NCBI GenBank assembly: GCA_916988195.3
Contig: CAKASQ030000020.1
Location: forward strand, 1-48,365
Length of the DNA: 48,365 nucleotides
Reading direction: 5' to 3'
Origin: Oscillospiraceae bacterium
Lineage (GTDB): Bacteria > Bacillota > Clostridia > Oscillospirales > Oscillospiraceae
A model generated the notes under the pieces. It made no database searches. It had not been told where the DNA came from and worked only from the letters and a program-made list of their open reading frames with translations. Within the stretch, counting starts at the first letter, position 1. Every line of letters begins with the position of its first letter. Both the position numbers and the translations under genes were made by a program. Shown one piece after another: positions 1 to 7,262 of this stretch.

Positions 1-134
1 CTCATTTCAAACATCTCGGCTCCCATGTTGCCCATCTCTGCAAAGAAGTTTGCAAGGAAGCCGATGATCTGCTTGTAGACCCAGTCCATGATCTGCTCTA
101 AGATCGTGGAGGCTACAAAGTCCCAGATAAAAAT
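1..134 (-). CDS. TrbL/VirB6-like conjugation channel protein, N-terminus only
   Basis: Only the first ~44 codons are present; the rest lies left of the window. The reading frame gives an amphipathic and hydrophobic N-terminus (IWDFVASTILEQIMDWVYKQ, then GFLANFFAEMGNMGAEMFEM), as in the CD1112-type VirB6/TrbL proteins of clostridial ICEs. These are polytopic inner-membrane components of the mating channel. A strong GGAGG lies at 144-148, but no ATG, GTG or TTG is in frame with it. The in-frame codon at suitable spacing is ATT (132-134, 9 nt after GGAGG), and an in-frame TGA precedes it by two codons. The start is therefore either AUU or the later ATG inside the frame. A terminator and the HEPN gene lie immediately upstream. 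Confidence 0.72.
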   Translation of the reverse strand, partial: MFIWDFVASTILEQIMDWVYKQIIGFLANFFAEMGNMGAEMFEM

Positions 135-157
135 CGTTCATCACCTCCGATAAACGC

Positions 158-189
158 AAAAAGCCGCCGCACAAAACAGTGCGGCGGCT
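158..189 (-). terminator. Rho-independent terminator after the MNT/HEPN pair
   Basis: An 11-bp perfect GC-rich stem (AGCCGCCGCAC and its complement around a 6-nt loop) is followed on the minus strand by T5. It lies 14 nt after the HEPN stop and just before the ribosome-binding site of the TrbL-like gene, so it separates the two within the conjugation operon. Confidence 0.85.
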
Positions 190-202
190 TGGTTCTGCGT
201 TT

Positions 203-586
203 TTATTGTTCTTCTTTCCCTGTCAGCTTTTCGCGCACAGCCGCGTCAATGCGGCGGCACATATTCAATGCGCACTGCATATCGTCCTCGTTCAGATCCA
301 GATTGGATGGATACCGAACCTGCACACCATACGGCGAGAGTTCAATGCAGGCATCTGCCAGAGTTTCATATTCCTCGTCCAGCTCCGTGCATTTCTTACA
401 GAGCTGGATCAGGTCGTGCGTCTTGGGCGGTTCCACATCTGCTGCAACCAATACGGCTTTCAAGAGCTTTTCTGCCGCCTGTTCGCAATGATAGCAGATG
501 ATCTCCACCGGAACCGGCCGCATCCCAAGCAGGAATTGCGCGGAGTCCAAGTCCATTGCCGCAAATTCCAACCATTCCTTATGCAT
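203..586 (-). CDS. HEPN domain protein (partner of MNT nucleotidyltransferase)
   Basis: 127 aa, probably all-helical. The segments CYHCEQAAEKLLKAVLVA and KTHDLIQL match the HEPN family (PF05168), the usual partner of minimal nucleotidyltransferases. The start ATG at 586 overlaps the end of the upstream MNT gene by 8 nt (ATGCATAA), so the two are translationally coupled. In the best-studied MNT/HEPN pairs the HEPN protein is an RNase toxin silenced by AMPylation, and the RNase class carries RX4-6H. That motif is not obvious here, so a toxin role is inferred only from gene pairing. The alternative is a nucleotide-binding partner subunit. A terminator follows directly. Confidence 0.8.
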   Translation of the reverse strand: MHKEWLEFAAMDLDSAQFLLGMRPVPVEIICYHCEQAAEKLLKAVLVAADVEPPKTHDLIQLCKKCTELDEEYETLADACIELSPYGVQVRYPSNLDLNEDDMQCALNMCRRIDAAVREKLTGKEEQ

Positions 587-899
587 ACAGCAGCACCCCT
601 TCCCGCGAGATCTTGCGTTCCAGAGACGCTGTCTGCTGCCGGTTGGTAAAGTCCTCGCTGCGATAGACGATGATATCCAGCGGCATATCCTGTACCGAAT
701 ATAAGGCGCGGCGTATCTTCTTGATCGCGTCGGCCGGGCGGAGCTCATTGTCTGGGATGATTACGCAGAGGTCAAAATCACTGTTCTGTGTCGGCACACC
801 GTAGGCATAAGACCCAAAGAGATAGATTTTTTCCGTGTCCACAGTCTGATGGATCACGTTGCAAATCTGTTTCAGCTTTTCTGTTTCCTGCACGCCCAT
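579..899 (-). CDS. Minimal nucleotidyltransferase (MNT antitoxin-type)
   Basis: 106 aa with the Pol-beta superfamily signature GSYAYGVPTQNSDFDL at about residues 29-44: the GS motif followed by paired catalytic Asp residues D-x-D. Members of this small family transfer AMP (or another nucleotide) and, when encoded beside HEPN proteins, usually act as the antitoxin by modifying the partner. The gene has its own sigma-70 promoter (TATAAT at 934-939) and overlaps the HEPN gene by 8 nt. It lies between the pilin-like DUF3852 gene and the TrbL-like gene of the conjugation operon, so it looks like an inserted addiction or defence cassette. Confidence 0.88.
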   Translation of the reverse strand: MGVQETEKLKQICNVIHQTVDTEKIYLFGSYAYGVPTQNSDFDLCVIIPDNELRPADAIKKIRRALYSVQDMPLDIIVYRSEDFTNRQQTASLERKISREGVLLYA

Positions 900-933
900 G
901 TTTCGTCATCTCCCTTCGCATGTTTCTGTCTGT

Positions 934-962
934 ATTATACCCGTAATCTGCTGCGAACGCAA
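934..962 (-). promoter_or_regulatory. Sigma-70-type promoter of the MNT/HEPN pair
   Basis: On the minus strand TTGCGT (957-962), a 17-nt spacer and TATAAT (934-939) lie 35 nt upstream of the MNT start. This gives the MNT/HEPN pair transcription independent of the long conjugation operon. Confidence 0.75.
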
Positions 963-974
963 GTCGTTTCGGCC

Positions 975-1316
975 TTACAAACCGACGATGCCCCAGATGT
1001 AGGTCGGTGCGGTCAGCGTAAAGACCAAACAAGCAAAGAGGATGGCGGGAGCGGTCCACTCGAACTGCCCGGATTTCCGATAGTCAAAGTATGCGGTGCC
1101 TAATTTCACGAAGAAAGCGATGGCTAAAACCATGTCAATCACGGGAAAAACCACATTATCTACAACTGTTTTGATCTGTGTGGACGCTGTGGTCCAGGTG
1201 CTTTCAACAGCGGATGCCACATCGCCGCTGCCGGCCGCCGACGCGACCGTCGCCAGCAGCAGGCAGAGCAGCGCGCAGAAAACAAGCAGTTTTCCGCGCT
1301 TCAGAATTTTCATCAT
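975..1316 (-). CDS. DUF3852 protein, VirB2/TrbC-like conjugative pilin candidate
   Basis: 113 aa with a signal peptide (residues 1-28, ending ASA|AG), a second hydrophobic helix around residues 52-70 (VVFPVIDMVLAIAFFVKLG) and a third near the C-terminus (TAPAILFACLVFTLTAP). Size and topology match the DUF3852 family found next to TrbL/VirB6 genes in clostridial ICEs, and resemble VirB2 pilins with two membrane helices after a leader. The start ATG follows a GGGGG Shine-Dalgarno by 8 nt. A second ATG is adjacent, so the start could be one codon later. The gene begins only 3 nt after the end of the large surface protein gene, so they share a transcript. Family assignment is fairly sure; the pilin role is inferred. 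Confidence 0.82.
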   Translation of the reverse strand: MMKILKRGKLLVFCALLCLLLATVASAAGSGDVASAVESTWTTASTQIKTVVDNVVFPVIDMVLAIAFFVKLGTAYFDYRKSGQFEWTAPAILFACLVFTLTAPTYIWGIVGL

Positions 1317-1319
1317 AAA

Positions 1320-3635
1320 TTATTCCCCCTTCCATTCCAGCACGAATACGACAGACAGGACATCCTGCTCGGTAACGGGCTGCGAGACCGCCGACACGAT
1401 GGCATCATAGGTGAGCGGCAGTTTTCCGTTCTCTGCAATCGTCCACGGTGAGGTCAGCGAGAATGTTTCTGCATCACCGGTTTTCGTCGTTTCAGAATCA
1501 TTGATTTTGAAACCAAGCAGCCGTGCATCTACCTTTTCATGTGCCATGTCGGTATCAAACGGAACAAGCTGCCAGCCGTTTTTGGTAGAAATCGAAACGC
1601 TGGATACAATGACCTCGCCAGTAGAACCATTGATGATCTCCGCTGCGCCAACATGAACTTCTCCACCTTCGTCTACGATGAGCGGCAGTGTGACGGGAAC
1701 TGTGACCGAGAAAACCTCTGTGATCTCCCAATGCGCATAGTAGGTGCTGTCACCATCTGTCTTGTAGATGGTGTTGGCATCGACCTGTGTGCCGCCGTTC
1801 GCTTCCGTGAACCAGCCGAGGAACTCGGCATTTTTGCGCGTCGGTTCAGTGGGGAGGACGAGTGCTTCGCCGTAGGCCTGCTTCGTTGTCTCTGTGTTTC
1901 CATTGCTGAGATCCCATGTGATCGAATAGCTATTGGCGGTAAATTGTGCGTAGAACGTCTTTGCCGCCGTGATCGTCACGGTGTTATACAGATTGCCGCC
2001 CGAAGCGGAGGTGTACCAGCCCTTGAAGGCATGGCCGGTTTTGACCGGCGTGCTCGTCGGGGCGGTTGCCGTCGCATTCGGCTTGCCTGTCGTGGTGATG
2101 CTGGTTTTGCCATCAATGGTGCCGCCGTTCGTTCCGGCGTCCCACTTGATCGTCAGGCTGACAGTTGCACCGCAATCGTCGCACTTGCCGTCGCTGTTCG
2201 CGTCGGTGTGGTCAGCGTATTCATAGCCAGAATCGCCGCAGGCCGAGCACGTCTTGGTGCGCTTATGCTGCGTTTCGCTGTCCGACATCCACGAGCCATA
2301 GGAATAGCTGTGATTGGCGTAGTCATAGGTCGATGCGCCGCAGCCGGAGCAGGTTTTGCTTCTGCGATGCTGAGTGTCAGAATACTTGCTCCACGAACCG
2401 GTTGTGTAGCTGTGATTTCCATAATCGGTCGTGGAATATCCGCAGGTGCGGCAGGATGCCGTTCGGCTATGCTGGCTGTCCGAATAATTGCTCCACGCTC
2501 CATAGCTCATACTGTGGCTGGCATAATCATAGTCCGTCGCGCCGCAGTTTCGGCAGGAACCTGTGCGCCGATGCTGACTGGACGAATACTGCTCCCACGA
2601 GCCATAGCTATAGTTGTGTCCGCTTGCATAGATGGTTTCGCTCTTGGTCTGACCGCAGGCGCACGAATAGCTTCTGTAACCATTGCTGGTACAGGTAGAC
2701 GCCTGCTGACTTTGCAGCACCCACGTATGGCTGCCGCAGTCCGGGCAGGTACCGGAACCGTAACCACCAGCGCCGTGACTCTTATAGGTGTAAGTGCCAA
2801 GGTACTGGACGTAGTGGCAGAGATAACACTCATTATAGTTTGCATGACCGCGAGACGAATGTGCGACTTCAACGTATGTGCCCTGGAACGAATACTTTCC
2901 GCATGAAGGGCAGTTGCCAATGATGGAGCCGGTGGACTGAACAGAGATACCCGGCGCTTTCTTGATGCCGTTGAGTGCAGTGGTGGCGGCGTCTGCGTTC
3001 TGATACACGCCGTACAAATCGTAAAAATACCGGTTGCTGCGGTTGGACGCCGCCCAATCATAGGTGTAGAACGGCACCGTTGCTTCCGGGTAGCCGATGA
3101 TGTAGGCAATATAGAGCGTGTCGCCGGAATCGGCTTCGCGCCAGAACGCATCCTCGCCGATGCTGTTCAGAACCGTTTCGCCGTAGTACATGGTCAGTGT
3201 AGAGAGTTTCGGGCAGTTATAAAAAGCGTGCTTGCCAATGACCGGCGCAAGGGGCAGCTCTGCGGTGGTCAAATTTGTGCAGCCCTCGAACCAGTATGCC
3301 AAATCCGAAATGCTCAAGGTTTCCATATCCTCGAACCAGACCTCGGTGATCTGCTCCCGCACAGCCGCCCACGGCTGATCGTCTGCGCTTGTAAACACCG
3401 GCGCTTCGCCGCTGCCGGAGATGGTCAGCCAACCCTTGGAGTCCAGCGACCAGCGAATGCCGCTGTTCTGGATCGTGCCAGAGGTGGCGGCTTCGTTGGA
3501 AACCACAGGTTCTTCGTCGGGCGTGCTGTCATAGATCGTGTGTTCGTCCGCTTCGGCGGCAAATGCCGCGACGGACAGCGAAAACAACATACAAAGAGCC
3601 AGCACAAATGCGGTGAATTTCTTGAAATTCTTCAT
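1320..3635 (-). CDS. Large secreted multidomain surface protein (LRR, Cys repeats, InlB B-repeats)
   Basis: 771 aa. The order is: signal peptide (1-26), a BspA-like leucine-rich segment (about 65-210), a Cys-rich region with CPSCG, CYLCH and CPDCG pairs (240-330), and four tandem 34-residue repeats with a CxxCG pair (339-475). A short Asp-rich DANSDGKCDDCG stretch follows (478-489), then two Listeria-Bacteroides (InlB B) repeats with GW[YF]T motifs (about 495-637). The C-terminal beta domain (641-771) contains the motif AHEKV. That last domain is shared with the secreted protein at 5596-6216. No LPxTG or SLH is seen, so retention must be by partners. The start overlaps the previous stop (TAATG). 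It is likely an adhesin of donor cells or part of a mating surface structure; the function is inferred. Confidence 0.85.
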   Translation of the reverse strand: MKNFKKFTAFVLALCMLFSLSVAAFAAEADEHTIYDSTPDEEPVVSNEAATSGTIQNSGIRWSLDSKGWLTISGSGEAPVFTSADDQPWAAVREQITEVWFEDMETLSISDLAYWFEGCTNLTTAELPLAPVIGKHAFYNCPKLSTLTMYYGETVLNSIGEDAFWREADSGDTLYIAYIIGYPEATVPFYTYDWAASNRSNRYFYDLYGVYQNADAATTALNGIKKAPGISVQSTGSIIGNCPSCGKYSFQGTYVEVAHSSRGHANYNECYLCHYVQYLGTYTYKSHGAGGYGSGTCPDCGSHTWVLQSQQASTCTSNGYRSYSCACGQTKSETIYASGHNYSYGSWEQYSSSQHRRTGSCRNCGATDYDYASHSMSYGAWSNYSDSQHSRTASCRTCGYSTTDYGNHSYTTGSWSKYSDTQHRRSKTCSGCGASTYDYANHSYSYGSWMSDSETQHKRTKTCSACGDSGYEYADHTDANSDGKCDDCGATVSLTIKWDAGTNGGTIDGKTSITTTGKPNATATAPTSTPVKTGHAFKGWYTSASGGNLYNTVTITAAKTFYAQFTANSYSITWDLSNGNTETTKQAYGEALVLPTEPTRKNAEFLGWFTEANGGTQVDANTIYKTDGDSTYYAHWEITEVFSVTVPVTLPLIVDEGGEVHVGAAEIINGSTGEVIVSSVSISTKNGWQLVPFDTDMAHEKVDARLLGFKINDSETTKTGDAETFSLTSPWTIAENGKLPLTYDAIVSAVSQPVTEQDVLSVVFVLEWKGE
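2211..2621 (-). repeat. Four tandem ~102-bp coding repeats (34-aa CxxCG units)
   Basis: Residues 339-475 of the surface protein consist of four units of the pattern H-x-Y-x-x-G-[SA]-W-x-x-[YD]-S-[DE]-[ST]-Q-H-x-R-[TS]-x-x-C-x-x-C-G-x-x-x-x-[DE]-Y. The DNA copies are diverged in sequence but in register. One CxxC pair plus an invariant QH in each unit could bind a metal ion or form disulphides. Tandem arrays like this can vary in copy number by recombination. Confidence 0.85.
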
Positions 3636-4156
3636 TATGCAGCCTCCTTTTCGTTTACAGCGGCGATGGTGAACACAATCGTCGCGGCGTTGATGTTCGT
3701 GACGGCCTCGCTCGCGGAAACCTTGGCTTTATAGCGGATGGCGAGATTTTTCTCGGCGGCAATCGCCGGGAACGCACCGTCCACAAGCGTCAGACTGCCT
3801 GCGCCTTTCGTGCTGCAACCATTGATGCTAAGTGCGATGCTGTTCTTGCTTGCCGTAAAATCGTCAAAATTGCCGATTTCAAACGTGCCCGCCTGAACAT
3901 CTACCTTGGTCACACGAATTGCGCCGGTCTTGCCGGTGTTGGTGATGGCGGCATTGTTGGCGCAGACCACATAGCCGTCAACGAGAGAAACCGGCAGCGC
4001 AGCGGGAACTGTACACGAAATTGGCGCGACGGTGTTGACCACAGTGAGCGTCACCGGCACACGCGCTTCGGTCATTTCTGCTGCCGATACACCTACGGCC
4101 AGTGACAGAATCATTGTCAGTGCCAGCAGAAAAGTGATAAGTTTCTTCTTATCCAT
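3635..4156 (-). CDS. Small secreted beta-domain protein
   Basis: 173 aa with a signal peptide (MDKKKLITFLLALTMILSLA, cleavage after VSA|AE near residue 26) followed by one predicted beta-rich domain. The segment VPAALPVSLVDGYVVCANNA and the ending SEAVTNINAATIVFTIAAV resemble the C-terminal module of the large surface protein and the 206-aa protein at 5596-6216. The ATG at 4156 follows GGAGG and overlaps the upstream SLH-gene stop (TGATG), so translation is coupled. A longer in-frame extension was rejected because it has no ribosome site and no signal peptide at its start. It is probably a subunit of a surface assembly; no known family was recognised. Confidence 0.8.
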   Translation of the reverse strand: MDKKKLITFLLALTMILSLAVGVSAAEMTEARVPVTLTVVNTVAPISCTVPAALPVSLVDGYVVCANNAAITNTGKTGAIRVTKVDVQAGTFEIGNFDDFTASKNSIALSINGCSTKGAGSLTLVDGAFPAIAAEKNLAIRYKAKVSASEAVTNINAATIVFTIAAVNEKEAA

Positions 4157-5529
4157 CACTGCACCTCCTTTGGCCAGAGGTACGCCGTGTGCAAGGTCAA
4201 CTCCGTGTTCAGCGTGCCGATCTGCTTGCCGTCGCGGAATGCTGTGATCGTGACCGTGCAATCCGCGTTGCCAAACTCCGGCGCTTCCAAAAGCGTCAAA
4301 CTGGAAATGCTCTTGCCTGCGGCAAGCTCAAAAGCGTCGGCAATCAGTGTATTGTCCTTGTTGCGGCGAATTTCTACCTTATAGGTATCGTTCTTGCTAT
4401 TGTTGATGAACTCGGCTTTCACGCTGGATTCTCCGACCAAAGCATATAAATGAGCAGGAGCAGTAATATCAATCTGATTGTCCGCGACGATGGCATTGAG
4501 CTGCTTCTGTGCTTCGCGCAGTCCGGAAACATCGTAAAAAATGACCTCCGTTTCCTTATGCTGCTTCGCGCGCTCTGTGATACGAACCTTAATTGTGTCA
4601 ATGACCGCGAGAGTGGAATCTCTGTCATAAATGACTTTCACGGCATCGTCTACGCGGGCTACGACAACAGCGGGCATATTCGTCCCAGCGTTGCAGTACA
4701 CGGCTTTTGTACCGCCGCCCCAGACGAGCAATCTGCCCTTGACGGTCACGTTGTCCAGCACGATTTTGCCGTCCGCCGCGCCGCAGCCTACAATCAAGTC
4801 GCCGTCCACGGTCATATCTTTGAGCGTAACTTCGTCGGTGCGAATCAGAACGCTGCCCTTAATGTCCTTGTCGTAAGTACCCTTGGACACAATGTAAGTG
4901 CCGATGATGTTATGGAAAATCTGCGCGAACTCGGCGCGCGTGATATTGTCCAGCGGAGCAAGGACTTTGCCGCGGCCGTGAATGTAGTCTGCACCGACCA
5001 TTGCCCGGACGTAAGGCAGCGCCCAGTTGGAAATCTCGCTGCGGTCGGAAAATGCAGACAGGTCTGTTTTGGAATACGAATCGTAGTCCAGTTCCAGCGC
5101 GCGGGCAACGACCGTCATAGCCTCCTGACGCGAGATCGGCGCATCCGGAGCCATGGACGAAGCAGACCGACCGTTGTAAGTACCCATCTGGACGGCGAGC
5201 GCAACATCTTTGTAGTACCACTTGTCCTTGGAAACGTCCTTGTACTGCGAAATATCCGCCGCCTTGTAGCAGCCGAAAGACCTGTTGATGATCGCGGCCA
5301 TTTCTGCGCGGGTCATATCGCCGTTGGGGTCGATGATGGTCGCGCTCTTGCCATAAAGCAGGCCGTTATCCACGGCAGCAGAGACAGCTTCGGCATACCA
5401 TGCGGATTTATCAAAGTCCTTAAAATCCGTGGCTTTGCGGGTAGTCGTTCCTGCTGCCGATGCACCAACTGCCAACGATAAGCAGGATGCGACGGCGAGA
5501 ATCATTGCGAGGATTCGTTTTTTCTTCAC
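4156..5529 (-). CDS. S-layer-homology (SLH) domain surface protein
   Basis: 457 aa starting at GTG 5529, preceded by AAGGAGG. It has a signal peptide (1-26) and three SLH repeats (about 35-215) with the signatures MTRAEMAAIINRSF, ISRQEAMTVVARALEL and ITRAEFAQIFHNIIG. A short right-handed beta-helix-like stretch follows (about 228-275; VTLKDMTVDGDLIVG, IVLDNVTVKGRLLVWGG), then a C-terminal beta-sandwich (about 365-450). The SLH domains bind pyruvylated secondary wall polymer, so this protein can anchor the module to the donor wall. Its C-terminal domain resembles the extracellular domain of the 6243-6794 protein. It lies between two small secreted proteins in the same operon. Confidence 0.88.
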   Translation of the reverse strand: MKKKRILAMILAVASCLSLAVGASAAGTTTRKATDFKDFDKSAWYAEAVSAAVDNGLLYGKSATIIDPNGDMTRAEMAAIINRSFGCYKAADISQYKDVSKDKWYYKDVALAVQMGTYNGRSASSMAPDAPISRQEAMTVVARALELDYDSYSKTDLSAFSDRSEISNWALPYVRAMVGADYIHGRGKVLAPLDNITRAEFAQIFHNIIGTYIVSKGTYDKDIKGSVLIRTDEVTLKDMTVDGDLIVGCGAADGKIVLDNVTVKGRLLVWGGGTKAVYCNAGTNMPAVVVARVDDAVKVIYDRDSTLAVIDTIKVRITERAKQHKETEVIFYDVSGLREAQKQLNAIVADNQIDITAPAHLYALVGESSVKAEFINNSKNDTYKVEIRRNKDNTLIADAFELAAGKSISSLTLLEAPEFGNADCTVTITAFRDGKQIGTLNTELTLHTAYLWPKEVQ

Positions 5530-5595
5530 TTGAATACCTCCTTCAAAAGACGGTGGGGAAGGCAAATGCCTTCCCCATATTGTCATGTGCGATAA

Positions 5596-6216
5596 TTACT
5601 GTACTGCGTCCCATGCGATAATGAACAAAACGCTGGCGATAGCGGTGTTCGTGACGGCCTCGGAAACCGGCGTGACGATAGCGTCATAGGCAATTGCGAC
5701 CGTGTTGGCGCTGGTGTCGCCCACACCGCTCATGTAGCAGCCTTCAACGGCAGTATCCAGAAGCGTCTGCTTGCTGGCGTTCTTGCCGTCTGTTGCTGCT
5801 GCAGCACCGCCGCCGATGGCAAGCTGGAAACCGAACTTGTTGGAATTTACTTTCTCATGTGCCAGAGATGCCTTGTCGCCAAACGCGGCCAGCGACCAGC
5901 CCTGCGCGGCCTCAATAGAGATGTTTGCAACTTTTACCGCACCGAACGAGTTGTTGATGATCTTTGCATCGGTCGCGGTGGAAACGGTGCCGTCAGTGCC
6001 GACAGCGATGGGCAGCACGGTGGGCACGGTAACGCTCATTTTGGTGGCCGCGGGATCACCGCCGATGGAGCCGTCAGCGGTACTGGACAGGGTGACGGAA
6101 GAAGTGCCGGTGCCGCCCGAAGCGTCAACGGTGTTGGCAGCAGAAGCGGAAATGGCGAGGGACGCGAGCATGCAGATGGCGAGGACGAGGGATACGATTT
6201 TCTTAGTGTTTTTCAT
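5596..6216 (-). CDS. Secreted beta-domain protein with AHEKV motif
   Basis: 206 aa. Signal peptide MKNTKKIVSLVLAICMLASL with cleavage near ASA|AN (residues 25-26), then a Thr/Ser/Gly-rich linker and one beta-rich domain (about 60-206). The domain shares VTVPTVLPIAV, an N-x-S-x-G-x-V-x-V pattern, a GW followed by F-D/G, AHEKV and AYDAIVTPVSEAVT with residues 641-771 of the large surface protein. The start ATG at 6216 follows GGAG with proper spacing. Leader plus single repeated beta domain suggests a subunit that could polymerise (as TasA or camelysin-like proteins do), but no family match is claimed. Confidence 0.82.
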   Translation of the reverse strand: MKNTKKIVSLVLAICMLASLAISASAANTVDASGGTGTSSVTLSSTADGSIGGDPAATKMSVTVPTVLPIAVGTDGTVSTATDAKIINNSFGAVKVANISIEAAQGWSLAAFGDKASLAHEKVNSNKFGFQLAIGGGAAAATDGKNASKQTLLDTAVEGCYMSGVGDTSANTVAIAYDAIVTPVSEAVTNTAIASVLFIIAWDAVQ

Positions 6217-6242
6217 TGTAATTACTCCTTTATAAATTGAAA

Positions 6243-6794
6243 TCAATGTTGAATTGTGATGCTGATAATGGCCCCGGCCGTGCCGATGATTTCGCCACTG
6301 ATCGGGTCAAGATTATGGAACATGGCTGTGCATTCATACGTGCCAGCCGGAAGCGCCACATCAAGGGCAGCACGTTCGATCTTGCTGCCCACGGGGATCG
6401 CTTTGCTCTGGTAGATTTGTTCGCCGGTATCGTTGCGGATGAACTCCACCTGCTGTGGGTAGTTATTGATCGATTCGTTTACGATCATGACATTGCCCTC
6501 GGCTTTGCCGTCCTCGAAATAGGGCGCAGTGTTCATCGAAATATTGATCATGCCCTCCGCGACCTTTTCGTTCAGCTTCTCCGCAATTTCCTCCGGACTG
6601 AGATTATCCCAGCCGCCCTCAACGGCGCTGGAATCATAGACGATGCCCGTCTTGGGATCGTCCTTGGTCTGCGCAGGCTTGCGGATCATGCGGACGGCGG
6701 TGAAAATGCCGACTGTAATTGCAGCCGCAAGGCCGACAACGGCGAGGATGACGAGGGTCCTGGACTTTGCGTCCCGTTTTTCAAATTTGTGCAT
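6243..6794 (-). CDS. Single-pass membrane protein with extracellular beta domain
   Basis: 183 aa. A basic cytoplasmic N-terminus (MHKFEKRDAKSRT), one transmembrane helix (about 13-34, LVILAVVGLAAAITVGIFTA) and an extracellular part. A helical linker (SPEEIAEKLNEKVAEGMINI) is followed by a beta domain with VEFIRNDTGEQIYQSKAIPV, GSKIE and PAGTYECTA. Similar features occur at the C-terminus of the SLH protein. It is first in the secreted-protein run and could be the membrane platform or assembly factor. The longer in-frame start at 6845 was rejected because the ATG at 6794 follows AAAGGAAA and begins the membrane segment properly. Confidence 0.75.
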   Translation of the reverse strand: MHKFEKRDAKSRTLVILAVVGLAAAITVGIFTAVRMIRKPAQTKDDPKTGIVYDSSAVEGGWDNLSPEEIAEKLNEKVAEGMINISMNTAPYFEDGKAEGNVMIVNESINNYPQQVEFIRNDTGEQIYQSKAIPVGSKIERAALDVALPAGTYECTAMFHNLDPISGEIIGTAGAIISITIQH

Positions 6795-6873
6795 AGCTGT
6801 TTTCCTTTCTGAATTGGGGCGCAAAGCAGCTCTGCGGCTGGTCACGCGCCCTGTACGGTGTGGTTGTTGTCAT
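6781..6873 (-). CDS. Short leader ORF (30 aa)
   Basis: Behind GGGAGG and a 9-nt spacer an ATG at 6873 opens a 30-codon frame (begins MTTTTPYRAR, ends ENSYAQI). It ends 14 nt inside the next gene, overlapping its start. It sits between a terminator hairpin and the first secreted-protein gene. It may be a translated leader coupling ribosomes into the 6243-6794 gene rather than a functional protein. No homology is recognised. Confidence 0.45.
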   Translation of the reverse strand: MTTTTPYRARDQPQSCFAPQFRKENSYAQI

Positions 6874-6899
6874 GGAGTTAGACCTCCCTTGCTGGACAT

Positions 6900-6926
6900 A
6901 AAAAACGCCCACCTTCAGGGCGGGCG
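6900..6926 (-). terminator. Rho-independent terminator after spoVG
   Basis: On the minus strand an 8-bp stem (CGCCCGCC with GGTGGGCG, one G-U pair) with a 5-nt loop is followed by T6. It lies downstream of spoVG and upstream of the secreted-protein genes, separating early ICE genes from the surface module unless read through. Confidence 0.8.
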
Positions 6927-6968
6927 CAGACAATGAACGCGATATTTCATTGGGAACCTCCTGCTTTT

Positions 6969-7244
6969 TTATTTCGTCGCTTTTCTGTAAGCGTCGATAA
7001 CTGCTTCCTTGAGCGCCGTGCGCGCGCCGGACGTGATGGGGTGGAAAACGTCCATGTACAGTGTCTTGCCATTCTTGTTGAATGCTTTCTGCGGCATGAA
7101 AATGTTCAGCCCCTGCTTGGATTCTGCCAGCCGGACACCGTGTACCTTGAACATTCCGTCAAAGGTGACGGTCGCGTAGGCTTTGAGCTTCGCGCCCGCG
7201 TCAGCAATGTGGTCGATTGTAACTTCCATGTTAGAAAAGTCCAT
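6969..7244 (-). CDS. spoVG: SpoVG family RNA/DNA-binding regulator
   Basis: 91 aa matching SpoVG over its whole length. The hallmark is DVFHPITSGARTALKEAVID (residues 65-84), and the N-terminus has the usual V-T-I-x-H beta strand. SpoVG proteins are small nucleic-acid-binding regulators; chromosomal copies affect sporulation and septation, and mobile-element copies are common in clostridial ICEs. The start at 7244 follows AAGGAGG. The gene lies 18 nt after the AbrB-like paralogue gene in the same direction, and a terminator follows it. The likely role is regulation of ICE transfer or host gene expression; the exact target is unknown. Confidence 0.92.
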   Translation of the reverse strand: MDFSNMEVTIDHIADAGAKLKAYATVTFDGMFKVHGVRLAESKQGLNIFMPQKAFNKNGKTLYMDVFHPITSGARTALKEAVIDAYRKATK

Positions 7245-7262
7245 GTTTCAAATTCCTCCTTG

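Noticed and set aside
1539-2906. A long plus-strand frame of about 455 codons across the surface-protein gene
   Set aside because: It lies entirely on the opposite strand of the 771-aa surface protein, has no ribosome site and its sequence is Arg/Ala-rich as expected of an antisense frame.
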